A stretch of DNA of 64,000 nucleotides, from the NCBI RefSeq assembly GCF_021401245.1, contig NZ_JACBFY010000001.1:248001-312000 (forward strand), read 5' to 3'. Origin of the DNA: Pseudacidovorax sp. NFM-22. GTDB lineage: Bacteria > Pseudomonadota > Gammaproteobacteria > Burkholderiales > Burkholderiaceae_C. This document shows, piece by piece, positions 15,557-23,972 of this stretch; position 1 is the first letter of the stretch; each line of letters opens with the position of its first letter. Position numbers and translations under genes: made by a program. Under the pieces are notes generated by a model. It had not been told where the DNA came from. It saw only the letters and a program-made list of their open reading frames with translations, and did no database searches.

Positions 15557-18500
15557 TTATGTGATCTGCTGCCAGGCCTTGTCCAGCCGCTTGATGCTCA
15601 CCGGCTGCGGCGTGCGCAGCTCCTGCGCGAAGAAGCTCACCCGCAGTTCCTCGAGCAGCCAGCGGAACTCGCGCATGCGCTCATCCGTGGCGCCCTTGCG
15701 CTCGGCCACCAGGCGCCAGTAGCGCTGTTCCTGCGGCTTGAGTTCGGCCAGCTTCTGCGCGTCACGCGCGGGGTCGGCCCGCAGCTTGTCCAAGCGCAGC
15801 ACGATGGCCTTGAGGTAGCGCGCGAAATGCTGCAGCTGCGTCCACGGTGCATCGGCGATGAAGCGCTTGCCGACCAGGCGCTGCAGCTGCTCGGCCGCAT
15901 CCTTCACGGCCTCGGGCTGGATCTTGGTGTCTTTGATCTTGCGCTGGGCTGCGGCGTAGTCGGCGAGGATGGTCGATGCCAGGCGTGCCACCTCGCTGGC
16001 GATCAGCGTCAGCCGGCCACGGCCCTCGTCCAGGCGGCGCTTGAAGCTGGCTTCGTCGGTGGGCAGCGGCTCCTGCAGGAAGGCGCGGTCCAGCGCCACG
16101 TCCAGGATCTGGGCGCGCAGTTCCTCCAGCGTGCCCAGCGGCATGTAGGCCACGGCCATCTTCTGCAGGTCGGGGATGTTCTTTTCCAGGTACTTGAGCG
16201 CGTCGCGGATCTGCAGCGCCACCAGACGGCGAAGGCCGGCGCGGTGTTTGGCCGTTGCCACCTCGGGCTCGTCGAAGACCTCGATGGTCACGGCGTCGCC
16301 CCCGTCCACCAGCGCCGGGAAGCCGATCAGCGTCTGCGCACCGCGGCGCACTTCCATCAGCTCGGGCAGTTCGCCGAAGGTCCAGGCGGTGTAGCGCTGG
16401 CCAGCCGGCGGCGCGGCGGGGCCGGGCGCGGCCTTGGGCGCCGGGGCCGCGGTCTTGCCGCTGCCCGGCGACGGCGCGGCCGGCGCGGGCGAAGGCGCCG
16501 CCCTGGCCTTGAGCCCCGCCAGCGCCTGGAAGGCGCCCCGCGCCTTGGTGCCCAGTTCGCCCTTCAGTGCACCCAGGTTGCGGCCCATACCCAGTTGCCG
16601 GCCGTGCTCGTCCACCACCTGCAGGTTCATGAACAGGTGCGGCGGCAGCATGTCGAGCTTGAAGTCGGCGCGTTTGACGTCGAGGCTGGTGATGTCGCGC
16701 ACCCGCTTGAGCAGCGCGTCGGTGAGCGAGCCGGCGCCGAAGGCCTCGGGCGTCCCCAGCGCTTCGGCCAGCCGCGCCGCCGACTCGGGCAGCGGCACGA
16801 AGCGCGAACGCGGCTTCTGCGGCAGGCTCTTGAGCAGCGCCTGGATCTTGTCCTTGAGCATGCCGGGCACCAGCCATTCGCAGCGCTCCTCGCTGACCTG
16901 GTTCAGGACGAAGAGTGGCACGGTGACGGTGACGCCATCGCGCGCGTCGCCCGGCTGGTGCAGGTAGGTGGCGGCACAGTCCACGCCGCCCAGCTTGACG
17001 AGGGGCGGAAAGGCCTGCGTCGTGATGCCCGCCGCCTGGTGGCGCATCAGTTCCTCGCGCGTGAGGAACAGCAGCCTGGGATTGGTCGCGCTCGCCTGCC
17101 GGTACCACTGCTCGAAGGCATGGCCGTTCGCCACATCGGCCGGCACCTGGGCCTCGTAGAAGGCGTAGATCAGCGCATCGTCGACCAGCACGTCCTGCCG
17201 GCGCGACTTGTGTTCGAGCGCCTCGACCTCGCGCACCAGCTTGCGGTTGGCGGTCAGGAAAGGCAGCTTGCTTTCCCACTCGCCGCCGGCCAGGGCCTCG
17301 CGGATGAAGATCTCGCGCGCGCCGGCCGGATCGGCCTTGGCGAAGTCCACGCGCCGGCCGCTGTAGACCACCAGGCCGTAGAGCGTGGCGCGCTCGAAGG
17401 CGGTGACGCGGGCGTCCTTCTTCTCCCAGTGCGGGTCGAGCAGCTGCTTCTTGAGCAGGTGGCCGGCGACTTCCTCGATCCATTGCGGCTCGATGTTGGC
17501 GATGCCGCGGCCGAAGAGGCGCGTGGTCTCGACCAGTTCGGCGCAGACGATCCAGCGGCCGGGCCGCTTGCGCAGGTGGGCGCCGGGATGGCGGTGGAAC
17601 TTGATGCCGCGGGCGCCCAGGTACTCGCCGGAGGAGGAGTTGCCCTCCTCGTCCATCTTCCAGCCGATGTTGCCCAGCAGGCCGGCCAGCATGGACTTGT
17701 GGATCTGTTCGTAGCCCGCGGGCGTGGGGTTGAGCTTCCACTTGTGCTCGGTGACCACGGTGAGCAGCTGCGAATGGATGTCGCGCCATTCGCGCACGCG
17801 GCGCACGCTGACGAAGTTCTGGCGCAGAAGTTGTTCGTACTGGCGGTTGCTGAGCTTGTGGGTGGGTTGGGCGGCCGCCGGCGCCGGTGCCGCCTCGGCG
17901 GGCGCGCTCATGCGCTGGCTCACCGGCAGCACCGCCGCGCTGGCCTTCTTCGGCCCCTGCGTGGCCGCCGCCATCTCGCGCCGGTTCTGCGCCACCGGCG
18001 CGCCGCCGCGGGCATCGTGCAGCCACTTCCACAGCGTCAGGTAGCCACTGAACTCGCTCTTCTCGTCGTCGAACTTGGCATGGGCCTGGTCGGCCTGCTG
18101 CTGCGCTTCGAGCGGCCGGTCGCGCACGTCCTGCACGCTCATGGCCGAGGCGATCACCAGCACCTCCTGCAGCGCACCGCGCGTGCGGCCTTCCAAGATC
18201 ATGCGGCCCACCCGCGGGTCCAGCGGCAGTCGGGCCAGCTCGCGGCCGATCTCGGTCAGCTCGTTGGCGTCGTCCACCGCGCCCAGCTCGCCCAGCAGCT
18301 GGTAGCCATCGGCCACGGCCCGGCCGCTCGGGGCCTCCAGGAAGGGAAACTGCGTCACGTCGCCCAGGTGCAGCGACTTCATCCGCAGGATCACGCCCGC
18401 CAGCGAGGAGCGCAGGATTTCCGGGTCGGTGAAGCGCGGCCGGCTGGCGAAATCCTTCTCGTCGTAGAGCCGGATGCAGATGCCGTTGGCCACGCGGCCG

Positions 18501-19543
18501 CAGCGGCCCGCGCGCTGGTTGGCGGCGGCCTGGCTGACGGGCTCGACCAGCAGCTGCTCCACCTTGCTGCGGAAGGAATAGCGCTTGACCCGCGCCGTGC
18601 CCGCGTCGATCACGTAACGGATGCCGGGCACCGTGAGCGAGGTCTCGGCCACGTTGGTGGCCAGCACGATGCGCCGGCCCGTGTGGCCTTCGAAGATGCG
18701 GTCCTGCTCGGCCTGCGACAGGCGCGAGAACAGCGGCAGCACCTCGGCCGCGCGCATCACCGGCTGGTGCGCCAGGTGCTTGCGCAGGTGGTCGGCGGCC
18801 TCGCGGATCTCGCGCTCGCCGGGCAGGAACACGAGGATGTCGCCTGCGGCATTGCCCTGCCACAGCTCGTCCACGCCGTCGGCGATGGCATCGTTAAGGT
18901 CGTATTCGCGCGACTCCTCGAAGGGCCGCCAGCGCATCTCGACCGGGAAGGTGCGGCCCGACACATAGATGACCGGCGCCGGCCCGTTGCGGCTTTCGAA
19001 GTGCTTCGCGAAGCGCTCCGCATCGATGGTGGCCGAGGTGACGATCACCTTCAGGTCCGGCCGCCGCGGCAGGATCTCGCGCAGGTAGCCCAGCAGGAAG
19101 TCGATGTTCAGCGAGCGCTCGTGGGCCTCGTCGATGATCAGCGTGTCGTAGGCCTTGAGGAGCGGATCGGTCTGCGTCTCGGCCAGCAGGATGCCGTCGG
19201 TCATCAGCTTGACCGAGGCATCGCGGCTCAGCCGGTCCTGGAAGCGGACCTTGTAGCCCACCACCTCGCCCAGCGGCGTCTTCAGTTCCTCGGCGATGCG
19301 CTTGGCCACCGAACTGGCGGCGATCCGTCGCGGCTGGGTGTGGCCGATCAGCCGGCCGCGGCCCTCCGGCGCGTTGAGCTTGCCGCGGCCCAGCGCCAGG
19401 GCGATCTTGGGCAACTGGGTGGTCTTGCCCGAGCCGGTCTCGCCGCAGACGATGACCACCTGGTGCGCCTGGATGGCGGCGGCGATCTCATCGCGCTTGG
19501 CGGATACGGGAAGGGAATCGGGAAAGTCGATCTGGAGCGGCAC
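15557..19543 (-). CDS. hrpA: ATP-dependent RNA helicase HrpA
   Basis: 1328 aa from GTG at 19543 (VPLQIDFPDSLPVSAKRD); a GTG seven codons upstream (19564) is possible but adds residues unlike the family. It is a full-length DEAH-box helicase of HrpA size (about 1300 aa). Motif I CGETGSGKTTQLPK, motif II IIDEAHERSLN, motif III VTSATIDAERF and motif VI NQRAGRCGRV lie in the first 400 residues, followed by HA2/OB-fold regions and the long HrpA-specific C-terminal domain (DUF3418-like). An alanine/proline-rich linker sits near residue 1040. Known role: mRNA processing and ribosome rescue in the cytoplasm. Confidence 0.95.
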   Translation of the reverse strand: MPLQIDFPDSLPVSAKRDEIAAAIQAHQVVIVCGETGSGKTTQLPKIALALGRGKLNAPEGRGRLIGHTQPRRIAASSVAKRIAEELKTPLGEVVGYKVRFQDRLSRDASVKLMTDGILLAETQTDPLLKAYDTLIIDEAHERSLNIDFLLGYLREILPRRPDLKVIVTSATIDAERFAKHFESRNGPAPVIYVSGRTFPVEMRWRPFEESREYDLNDAIADGVDELWQGNAAGDILVFLPGEREIREAADHLRKHLAHQPVMRAAEVLPLFSRLSQAEQDRIFEGHTGRRIVLATNVAETSLTVPGIRYVIDAGTARVKRYSFRSKVEQLLVEPVSQAAANQRAGRCGRVANGICIRLYDEKDFASRPRFTDPEILRSSLAGVILRMKSLHLGDVTQFPFLEAPSGRAVADGYQLLGELGAVDDANELTEIGRELARLPLDPRVGRMILEGRTRGALQEVLVIASAMSVQDVRDRPLEAQQQADQAHAKFDDEKSEFSGYLTLWKWLHDARGGAPVAQNRREMAAATQGPKKASAAVLPVSQRMSAPAEAAPAPAAAQPTHKLSNRQYEQLLRQNFVSVRRVREWRDIHSQLLTVVTEHKWKLNPTPAGYEQIHKSMLAGLLGNIGWKMDEEGNSSSGEYLGARGIKFHRHPGAHLRKRPGRWIVCAELVETTRLFGRGIANIEPQWIEEVAGHLLKKQLLDPHWEKKDARVTAFERATLYGLVVYSGRRVDFAKADPAGAREIFIREALAGGEWESKLPFLTANRKLVREVEALEHKSRRQDVLVDDALIYAFYEAQVPADVANGHAFEQWYRQASATNPRLLFLTREELMRHQAAGITTQAFPPLVKLGGVDCAATYLHQPGDARDGVTVTVPLFVLNQVSEERCEWLVPGMLKDKIQALLKSLPQKPRSRFVPLPESAARLAEALGTPEAFGAGSLTDALLKRVRDITSLDVKRADFKLDMLPPHLFMNLQVVDEHGRQLGMGRNLGALKGELGTKARGAFQALAGLKARAAPSPAPAAPSPGSGKTAAPAPKAAPGPAAPPAGQRYTAWTFGELPELMEVRRGAQTLIGFPALVDGGDAVTIEVFDEPEVATAKHRAGLRRLVALQIRDALKYLEKNIPDLQKMAVAYMPLGTLEELRAQILDVALDRAFLQEPLPTDEASFKRRLDEGRGRLTLIASEVARLASTILADYAAAQRKIKDTKIQPEAVKDAAEQLQRLVGKRFIADAPWTQLQHFARYLKAIVLRLDKLRADPARDAQKLAELKPQEQRYWRLVAERKGATDERMREFRWLLEELRVSFFAQELRTPQPVSIKRLDKAWQQIT

Positions 19544-19644
19544 CGGGCGAGTATCGCAGCCCACGGGTTCACATGTTTCCGTGTAGACTCGTCCGACACC
19601 CGCCGCCGCGCCAAACGCCGCGCCCAGTTTGCGAGGAAGCTCCC

Positions 19645-19935
19645 ATGGCCAACCTGACCATCAACGTCGACGACCAGCTCATCAAGGCCGCCCGCGTGCG
19701 CGCCATCCAGCAGGGCACGTCGCTGAGCGCCAAGGTGCGGGAGTTCCTGCAGCAGTACGTCAACGAGGCCGAGGCCAGTCGCCAGATGCTGCGCGACGCC
19801 GCCACGGCCCGTCTGATGGCGGCCATCGACGCCGCGGCCAGCGAGGCGCAGCCCGCCGCACATCCCCGAGGCGGCAGCCTGCGCGACGAGCTGTACGACG
19901 GCGACTTCCGGGCGCGCGCCCGCTCCGCCGACTGA
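19645..19935 (+). CDS. Ribbon-helix-helix antitoxin (VapB-like)
   Basis: 96 aa. The N-terminus MANLTINVDDQLIKAARVRA, followed by AIQQGTSLSAKVREFLQQYV, is a ribbon-helix-helix DNA-binding fold. The C-terminal part (about residues 70-96, GGSLRDELYDGDFRARARS) is the polar segment that usually wraps the partner toxin. The ATG at 19645 follows GAGGAAG. It is immediately upstream of a PIN-domain gene (10-nt gap), forming a type II toxin-antitoxin module, and is expected to repress its own promoter in the 100 bp between it and divergent hrpA. Confidence 0.85.
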   Translation: MANLTINVDDQLIKAARVRAIQQGTSLSAKVREFLQQYVNEAEASRQMLRDAATARLMAAIDAAASEAQPAAHPRGGSLRDELYDGDFRARARSAD

Positions 19936-19945
19936 CGCCTCGCCC

Positions 19946-20365
19946 GTGCCCCTCGCCTTCTTCGACACCAACGTGCTGGTGTACTGCGTCGATCCGCGCT
20001 CGCCGGCCAAGCAGGCCGCGGCGCGCGAACTCGTCGCTCGCCACGCGGCCGCGGCCGAGGGCGTGCTGAGCACGCAGGTGCTCGTCGAGCTCTACAGCGT
20101 GCTCACCCGCAAGCACCGCATCGCGCCCGACACGGTGCGCGCCCTGCTCGACGGCTACAGCGCCTGGCAGGTGGTCGACACCGACCTGCGCCTGGTGCAG
20201 TCGGCGCTCGATACCGCCCAGGCCCACGGCCTCTCGATCTTCGACGCCATGGTGGTCGAGGCCGCGCAACGCAGCGGCGCCGTCACGCTCTACACCGAAG
20301 ATCTGCAGCATGGCCGACGATTCGGCGACCTGACGCTGGTCGACCCCTTCCGCGCCGCCGCCTGA
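19946..20365 (+). CDS. PIN-domain ribonuclease toxin (VapC-like)
   Basis: 139 aa from GTG at 19946. PIN active-site acids are in place: AFFDTNVLVY (first Asp), STQVLVELYSVL (Glu), SIFDAMVVEAA (Asp) and YTEDLQHG (last acidic position). Such proteins cleave tRNA or rRNA in a metal-dependent way and are neutralised by the upstream antitoxin. The gene pair lies between hrpA and argA with no mobile-element remains. Confidence 0.85.
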   Translation: MPLAFFDTNVLVYCVDPRSPAKQAAARELVARHAAAAEGVLSTQVLVELYSVLTRKHRIAPDTVRALLDGYSAWQVVDTDLRLVQSALDTAQAHGLSIFDAMVVEAAQRSGAVTLYTEDLQHGRRFGDLTLVDPFRAAA

Positions 20366-20420
20366 ACAGGCGGCGCGCGTCCACCCCCTCGCTTCCACCT
20401 TCCACAGCCCTGCTCCGCGC

Positions 20421-21770
20421 ATGTCCGCCGTCTTCAACTTCACCTTCGTGCCCTGGTTCCGGTCGGTGGCGCCCTACATCCACACCCACCGGGGCAAGAC
20501 CTTCGTGGTCGGTATCGCGGGCGAGGCCATCGCCGCCGGCAAGCTGCCGTCCATCGCGCAGGACCTGGCGCTGATCCAGTCCATGGGCGTGAAGGTCGTG
20601 CTGGTGCATGGTTTCCGTCCGCAGGTCAACGAGCAGTTGCGCGCCAAGGGCCACGAGGCCCGCTATTCGCACGGCATGCGGATCACCGACGAAGTGGCGC
20701 TCGATTGCGCGCAGGAGGCAGCCGGCCAACTGCGCTACGAGATCGAGGCCGCCTTCAGCCAGGGCCTGCCCAACACGCCGATGGCGGGTTCGACGGTGCG
20801 CATCCTCTCGGGCAACTTCATCACGGCGCGGCCGGTGGGCGTCGTCGACGGCGTCGACTTCCAGCATTCGGGCCTGGTGCGCAAGGTGGACGCCACCGGC
20901 ATCCGCCGGGCGCTGGACGGCGGCAGCATGGTGCTGCTCTCGCCCTTCGGCTTCTCGCCCACGGGCGAGGCCTTCAACCTGGCGATGGAAGAAGTGGCGA
21001 CCAGCGTGGCCGTGTCGATCCAGGCCGACAAGCTGATCTTCCTGACCGAGGTGCCCGGCGTCGCCATGGACCCGAGCCAGCCCGTGAGCGAGGACAATCC
21101 CATCGACACCGAGCTGCCGCTGGACGTGGCGCGCAAATGGCTCGCCCAGCTCTCGCCACCGCAGCAGCCGACCGACACCGCCTTCTACCTGCAGCATTGC
21201 GTCAAGGCCTGCGAGGGCGGCGTGGAGCGCAACCACATCCTGCCCTTCTCGGTGGACGGCGCGCTGCTGCTCGAGATCTACGTGCACGACGGCATCGGCA
21301 CGATGGTCATCGACGAGAAGCTGGAATCGGTGCGCGAAGCCGGCGTGGACGACATCGGCGGCATCCTGCAGCTGATCGAGCCCTTCGAGCGCGACGGCAC
21401 GCTGGTCAAGCGAAGCCGCACCGAGATCGAGCGCGACATCCACCAGTACACGGTGGTGGAGCACGACGGCGTGATCTTCGGCTGCGCGGCGCTCTACCCC
21501 TACCCCGAGGCACGCACCGCCGAGATGGCGGCCCTCACCGTCTCGCCTCAGTCCCAGGGCCAGGGCGACGGCGAGAAGCTGCTCAAGCGCATCGAGCACC
21601 GCGCCCGAGCCATCGGCCTGGACAGCATCTTCGTGCTGACCACCCGCACCATGCACTGGTTCATCAAACGCGGCTTCCAGCCCGTGAGCCCGGACTGGCT
21701 GCCCGAGGCGCGCAAGAAGAAATACAACTGGGACCGCAAGAGCCAAGTGCTGGTCAAGAAGCTGGGTTGA
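20421..21770 (+). CDS. argA: Amino-acid N-acetyltransferase (N-acetylglutamate synthase)
   Basis: 449 aa, the length of bifunctionally folded ArgA. The N-terminal two-thirds is an amino-acid-kinase domain (VLVHGFRPQVNEQL, LSPFGFSPTGEAFN). The C-terminal third is a GNAT acetyltransferase (AALTVSPQSQGQGDGEKLLKRI, the acetyl-CoA loop with Q/RxxGxG/A). It makes N-acetylglutamate from glutamate and acetyl-CoA, the first step of arginine synthesis, and is usually feedback-inhibited by arginine through the kinase domain. The start at 20421 gives MSAVFNFTFVPWFRSVAPYI, as in the family. A strong terminator follows. Confidence 0.96.
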   Translation: MSAVFNFTFVPWFRSVAPYIHTHRGKTFVVGIAGEAIAAGKLPSIAQDLALIQSMGVKVVLVHGFRPQVNEQLRAKGHEARYSHGMRITDEVALDCAQEAAGQLRYEIEAAFSQGLPNTPMAGSTVRILSGNFITARPVGVVDGVDFQHSGLVRKVDATGIRRALDGGSMVLLSPFGFSPTGEAFNLAMEEVATSVAVSIQADKLIFLTEVPGVAMDPSQPVSEDNPIDTELPLDVARKWLAQLSPPQQPTDTAFYLQHCVKACEGGVERNHILPFSVDGALLLEIYVHDGIGTMVIDEKLESVREAGVDDIGGILQLIEPFERDGTLVKRSRTEIERDIHQYTVVEHDGVIFGCAALYPYPEARTAEMAALTVSPQSQGQGDGEKLLKRIEHRARAIGLDSIFVLTTRTMHWFIKRGFQPVSPDWLPEARKKKYNWDRKSQVLVKKLG

Positions 21771-21788
21771 AGTCGCCCCACCACGAGC

Positions 21789-21817
21789 AAAGGCGCGTCC
21801 ACCGGGCGCGCCTTTTT
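21789..21817 (+). terminator. Intrinsic terminator after argA
   Basis: AAAGGCGCG and CGCGCCTTT form a stem around TCCACCGGG, followed by a T run (CCTTTTT). It starts 18 bp after the argA stop and also faces the end of the convergent SDR gene. Confidence 0.85.
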
Positions 21818-21845
21818 CATGGAGGCAGTCGAGCCGCGGTGCGGG

Positions 21846-22646
21846 CTACGACATCCGCGGCTGGCCGTTGGAGGCCGTCAGTCCACCATCCACCGGCACC
21901 AGCGCGCCATTGACGAAACTGGCGTCATCGCTGGCCAGGAAGGCGACCACCGAGGCCACCTCCGCGGGATCGGCGCCGCGGCCGAGCGGAATGCGGTCCT
22001 TGAAGCGTTCCATGGTGTCGGGGTCGTCTTTCATGTCCTCGGTCATCGGCGTGAAGGTCAGGCTGGGGCAGACGGCATTCACGCGCACGCCCCGGCCGCC
22101 GTGGTCCAGCGCCATGGCGCGGGTCAGGTTGACCACTGCCCCTTTGGAAGCGTTGTAGGCCACCAGCCCCCAGTCGCCGCCCAGGCCCGACACCGAGGCC
22201 GTGTTCACGATGCAGCCGCGGCTGCGCTCCAGGTGCAGCATCGCGGCCTTGGCGCCGTTGAACACGCCGCCCGCGTTCACGGCCAGCGTGCGGTGGAAGT
22301 CCTCGGCCGAGGCATCGGTGGCGTCGCCCTCCGGTGCGATGCCGGCGTTGTTGACCAGCACATGCAGCTCGCCGAAGCGCTCGATGGTGGCCTCGACCAG
22401 AGCGCTGACCTGGCCCAGGTCGGACACGTCGACCTCGTGCACCAGCGTGCGCTCGGAAGGAAGATCGGCGGCGACCTTGTCGAGCTTGTCGGCATGGTCC
22501 CCGGCCAGCACGACATGGGCGCCCTCGGCGGAGAAGCGGCGGGCGATGGCCTCGCCAATGCCCGAGCCGGCGCCGGTGACGATCACGACACGACCATGGA
22601 AGCGATCACGGCCCTGGGCGGAAGAGAGTGGGAGTGCAGCAGTCAT
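21846..22646 (-). CDS. Short-chain dehydrogenase/reductase (SDR)
   Basis: 266 aa, classical SDR. Cofactor motif VVIVTGAGSGIGEAIARRF (about residues 20-38), NNAGIAPEG, catalytic serine in VNTASVSGLGG, and YNASKGAVVNLTRAMA carrying the catalytic Tyr and Lys. VNAVCPSLTFTPMT follows. An alternative ATG three codons upstream exists. The aspartate after the second beta strand (LAGDHADKL) favours NAD over NADP. Substrate unknown; such proteins act on hydroxyacyl or sugar alcohol groups. It stands alone, convergent with argA. Confidence 0.88.
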   Translation of the reverse strand: MTAALPLSSAQGRDRFHGRVVIVTGAGSGIGEAIARRFSAEGAHVVLAGDHADKLDKVAADLPSERTLVHEVDVSDLGQVSALVEATIERFGELHVLVNNAGIAPEGDATDASAEDFHRTLAVNAGGVFNGAKAAMLHLERSRGCIVNTASVSGLGGDWGLVAYNASKGAVVNLTRAMALDHGGRGVRVNAVCPSLTFTPMTEDMKDDPDTMERFKDRIPLGRGADPAEVASVVAFLASDDASFVNGALVPVDGGLTASNGQPRMS

Positions 22647-22741
22647 GGGCTCCATGAACGCATGCGGGCTGGCGGCACGACGTCGGAAAAGCGCGCATCG
22701 AGGCCGTCCAGTGCGACGCACGCGCGGTGCCTCATCCGGGC

Positions 22742-22847
22742 GCTTCGACAAGCTCAGCGCGAACGGGGGGGGTGGTCGGCCGGCCGATACCGACGTGGAT
22801 GGTTGATCAGGTGATCCCAGGACCGTTCGGGCTGAGCTTGTCGAAGC
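22742..22847. repeat. Inverted pair of a dispersed 25-bp element
   Basis: GCTTCGACAAGCTCAGCGCG (22742-22761, continuing AACGG) and CCGTTCGGGCTGAGCTTGTC (22823-22842, continuing GAAGC) are inverted copies of one element, 55 bp apart. The same element occurs again as a pair at 25524-25595. It lies in the 237-bp gap between azlD and the SDR start; nothing else is seen in that gap. Confidence 0.75.
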
Positions 22848-22883
22848 CCCGCCCCAGCGCTTCGAACACCGCGAGGCCCCCGC

Positions 22884-23222
22884 TCAGCCCGCCATGCCCA
22901 ACCCGCGCAGCAGCAGCAAGGTCGCCGTCCCCACCACCACCGGTCCGGTGACGCCGCGCCGCCAGCAGAACCAGGCCACCGACACCGCCACGGCCAGCCA
23001 GCGCGGGTCGTGCCAGCCCGGCGCGACCACCACGCCGCCCGAGCCGCGCAGCACCTCCGGCACCACCACGGCCATCAGGGCCGCCAGCGGCGCATGGCGC
23101 AGGCCCGCAGCCAGCCAGCCCGGCAGGCGCGGCTCCCGCCGCGGCAGCAGGAACACGCCGCGCGTGAGCACGGTCACCCCCGCCAGCGCAAGGATGGCGA
23201 TCCACAGGTGCAGGTCGGTCAT
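22884..23222 (-). CDS. azlD: AzlD-family branched-chain amino acid export subunit
   Basis: 112 aa, four predicted hydrophobic helices (WIAILALAGVTVLTRGVFLL, LAALMAVVVPEVL, WLAVAVSVAWFCWRR, VVVGTATLLLLRGLG), matching the small AzlD partner in size and in the TRGVFLLP sequence near the N-terminus. It overlaps the upstream azlC by 4 nt (ATGA), so translation is coupled. Together they form an inner-membrane exporter family whose known members move branched-chain amino acids or analogues. Confidence 0.85.
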   Translation of the reverse strand: MTDLHLWIAILALAGVTVLTRGVFLLPRREPRLPGWLAAGLRHAPLAALMAVVVPEVLRGSGGVVVAPGWHDPRWLAVAVSVAWFCWRRGVTGPVVVGTATLLLLRGLGMAG

Positions 23223-23944
23223 GGCGTGGCGATGCGGGGGGCGCGCCGTTCGGCCCAGTGGCCCGCCGCCATGGCGGCGGCGATGGCCGCGATCACCTGC
23301 AGGCCGAAGGGCCAGCCCTGCCCCATCCAGCCGATGGCGCCGGCCACGGCCGCCACCAGCCAGCTGGGCCGGTCCGCGATCATGGGCATGGCCAGGCCCA
23401 GCAAGGCGAGTACGCCGATGAAGCGCAGGTCCCAGTCCGGCGGAATGGCGTCGGCCAGGAAGATGCCCGCCAGCGAGGCCGCCTGCCACGCCGCCCAGTT
23501 GAACAGCGCCAGTCCCAGGAAGTAGGCCAGTTGGTCGGGCGCGCGCCGCGGGTAGCGCTGCATGAAGCGCACGTACACCGGGTCGCCCGCCAGGTAGGCC
23601 AGCCCCAGCCGCTGCGGCCGCGGCAGCAGGCCGAAGTAGCGCCGCCAGTGCGCGCTGAAGACCACGAAGCGCACGTTGAGCATCAGCGCCGTCAGCACGA
23701 TCACCCACAGCGGCGCGCCCGCCAGGATCATCGGCAGGCAAGCCAGTTGCGAGGCGCTGGCGAAGACCAGCAGCGACATGGCCAGCACCGCGCCCATGGG
23801 CAGACCGCTGCGCGCCATGGCCACGCCGGTCACCAGGCCCAGGGCCACCGTGCCCAGGGCCGGGCCGGCGATGGCCCGCACGCCCTCGGCAAAGCCGGGG
23901 TGCGTGAAGAGCGAACGCAGCGATCGCGTGCCGAACAGCGCCAT
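23219..23944 (-). CDS. azlC: AzlC-family branched-chain amino acid export permease
   Basis: 241 aa. Family features: FAEGVRAIAGPALGTVALGL at the N-terminus, FASASQLACLPMILAG (matching the F.GA.Q motif of AzlC), LMLNVRFVVFSAHWRRYF and YLAGDPVYVRFM. Multiple hydrophobic segments make it an inner-membrane protein. It starts 28 bp after the amidase stop on the same strand, which suggests export of a product or analogue linked to the amidase reaction or simply shared transcription. Confidence 0.87.
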   Translation of the reverse strand: MALFGTRSLRSLFTHPGFAEGVRAIAGPALGTVALGLVTGVAMARSGLPMGAVLAMSLLVFASASQLACLPMILAGAPLWVIVLTALMLNVRFVVFSAHWRRYFGLLPRPQRLGLAYLAGDPVYVRFMQRYPRRAPDQLAYFLGLALFNWAAWQAASLAGIFLADAIPPDWDLRFIGVLALLGLAMPMIADRPSWLVAAVAGAIGWMGQGWPFGLQVIAAIAAAMAAGHWAERRAPRIATP

Positions 23945-23972
23945 GTCGTGAGGGTCTCCGTGTCCCGGCCGG

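Noticed and set aside
15152-19657. A 1500-codon open frame on the plus strand opposite hrpA
   Set aside because: It is the antisense shadow of hrpA, created by GC-rich third codon positions. The translation is His/Ala/Arg/Gly-rich without domains, whereas the minus strand has all helicase motifs.
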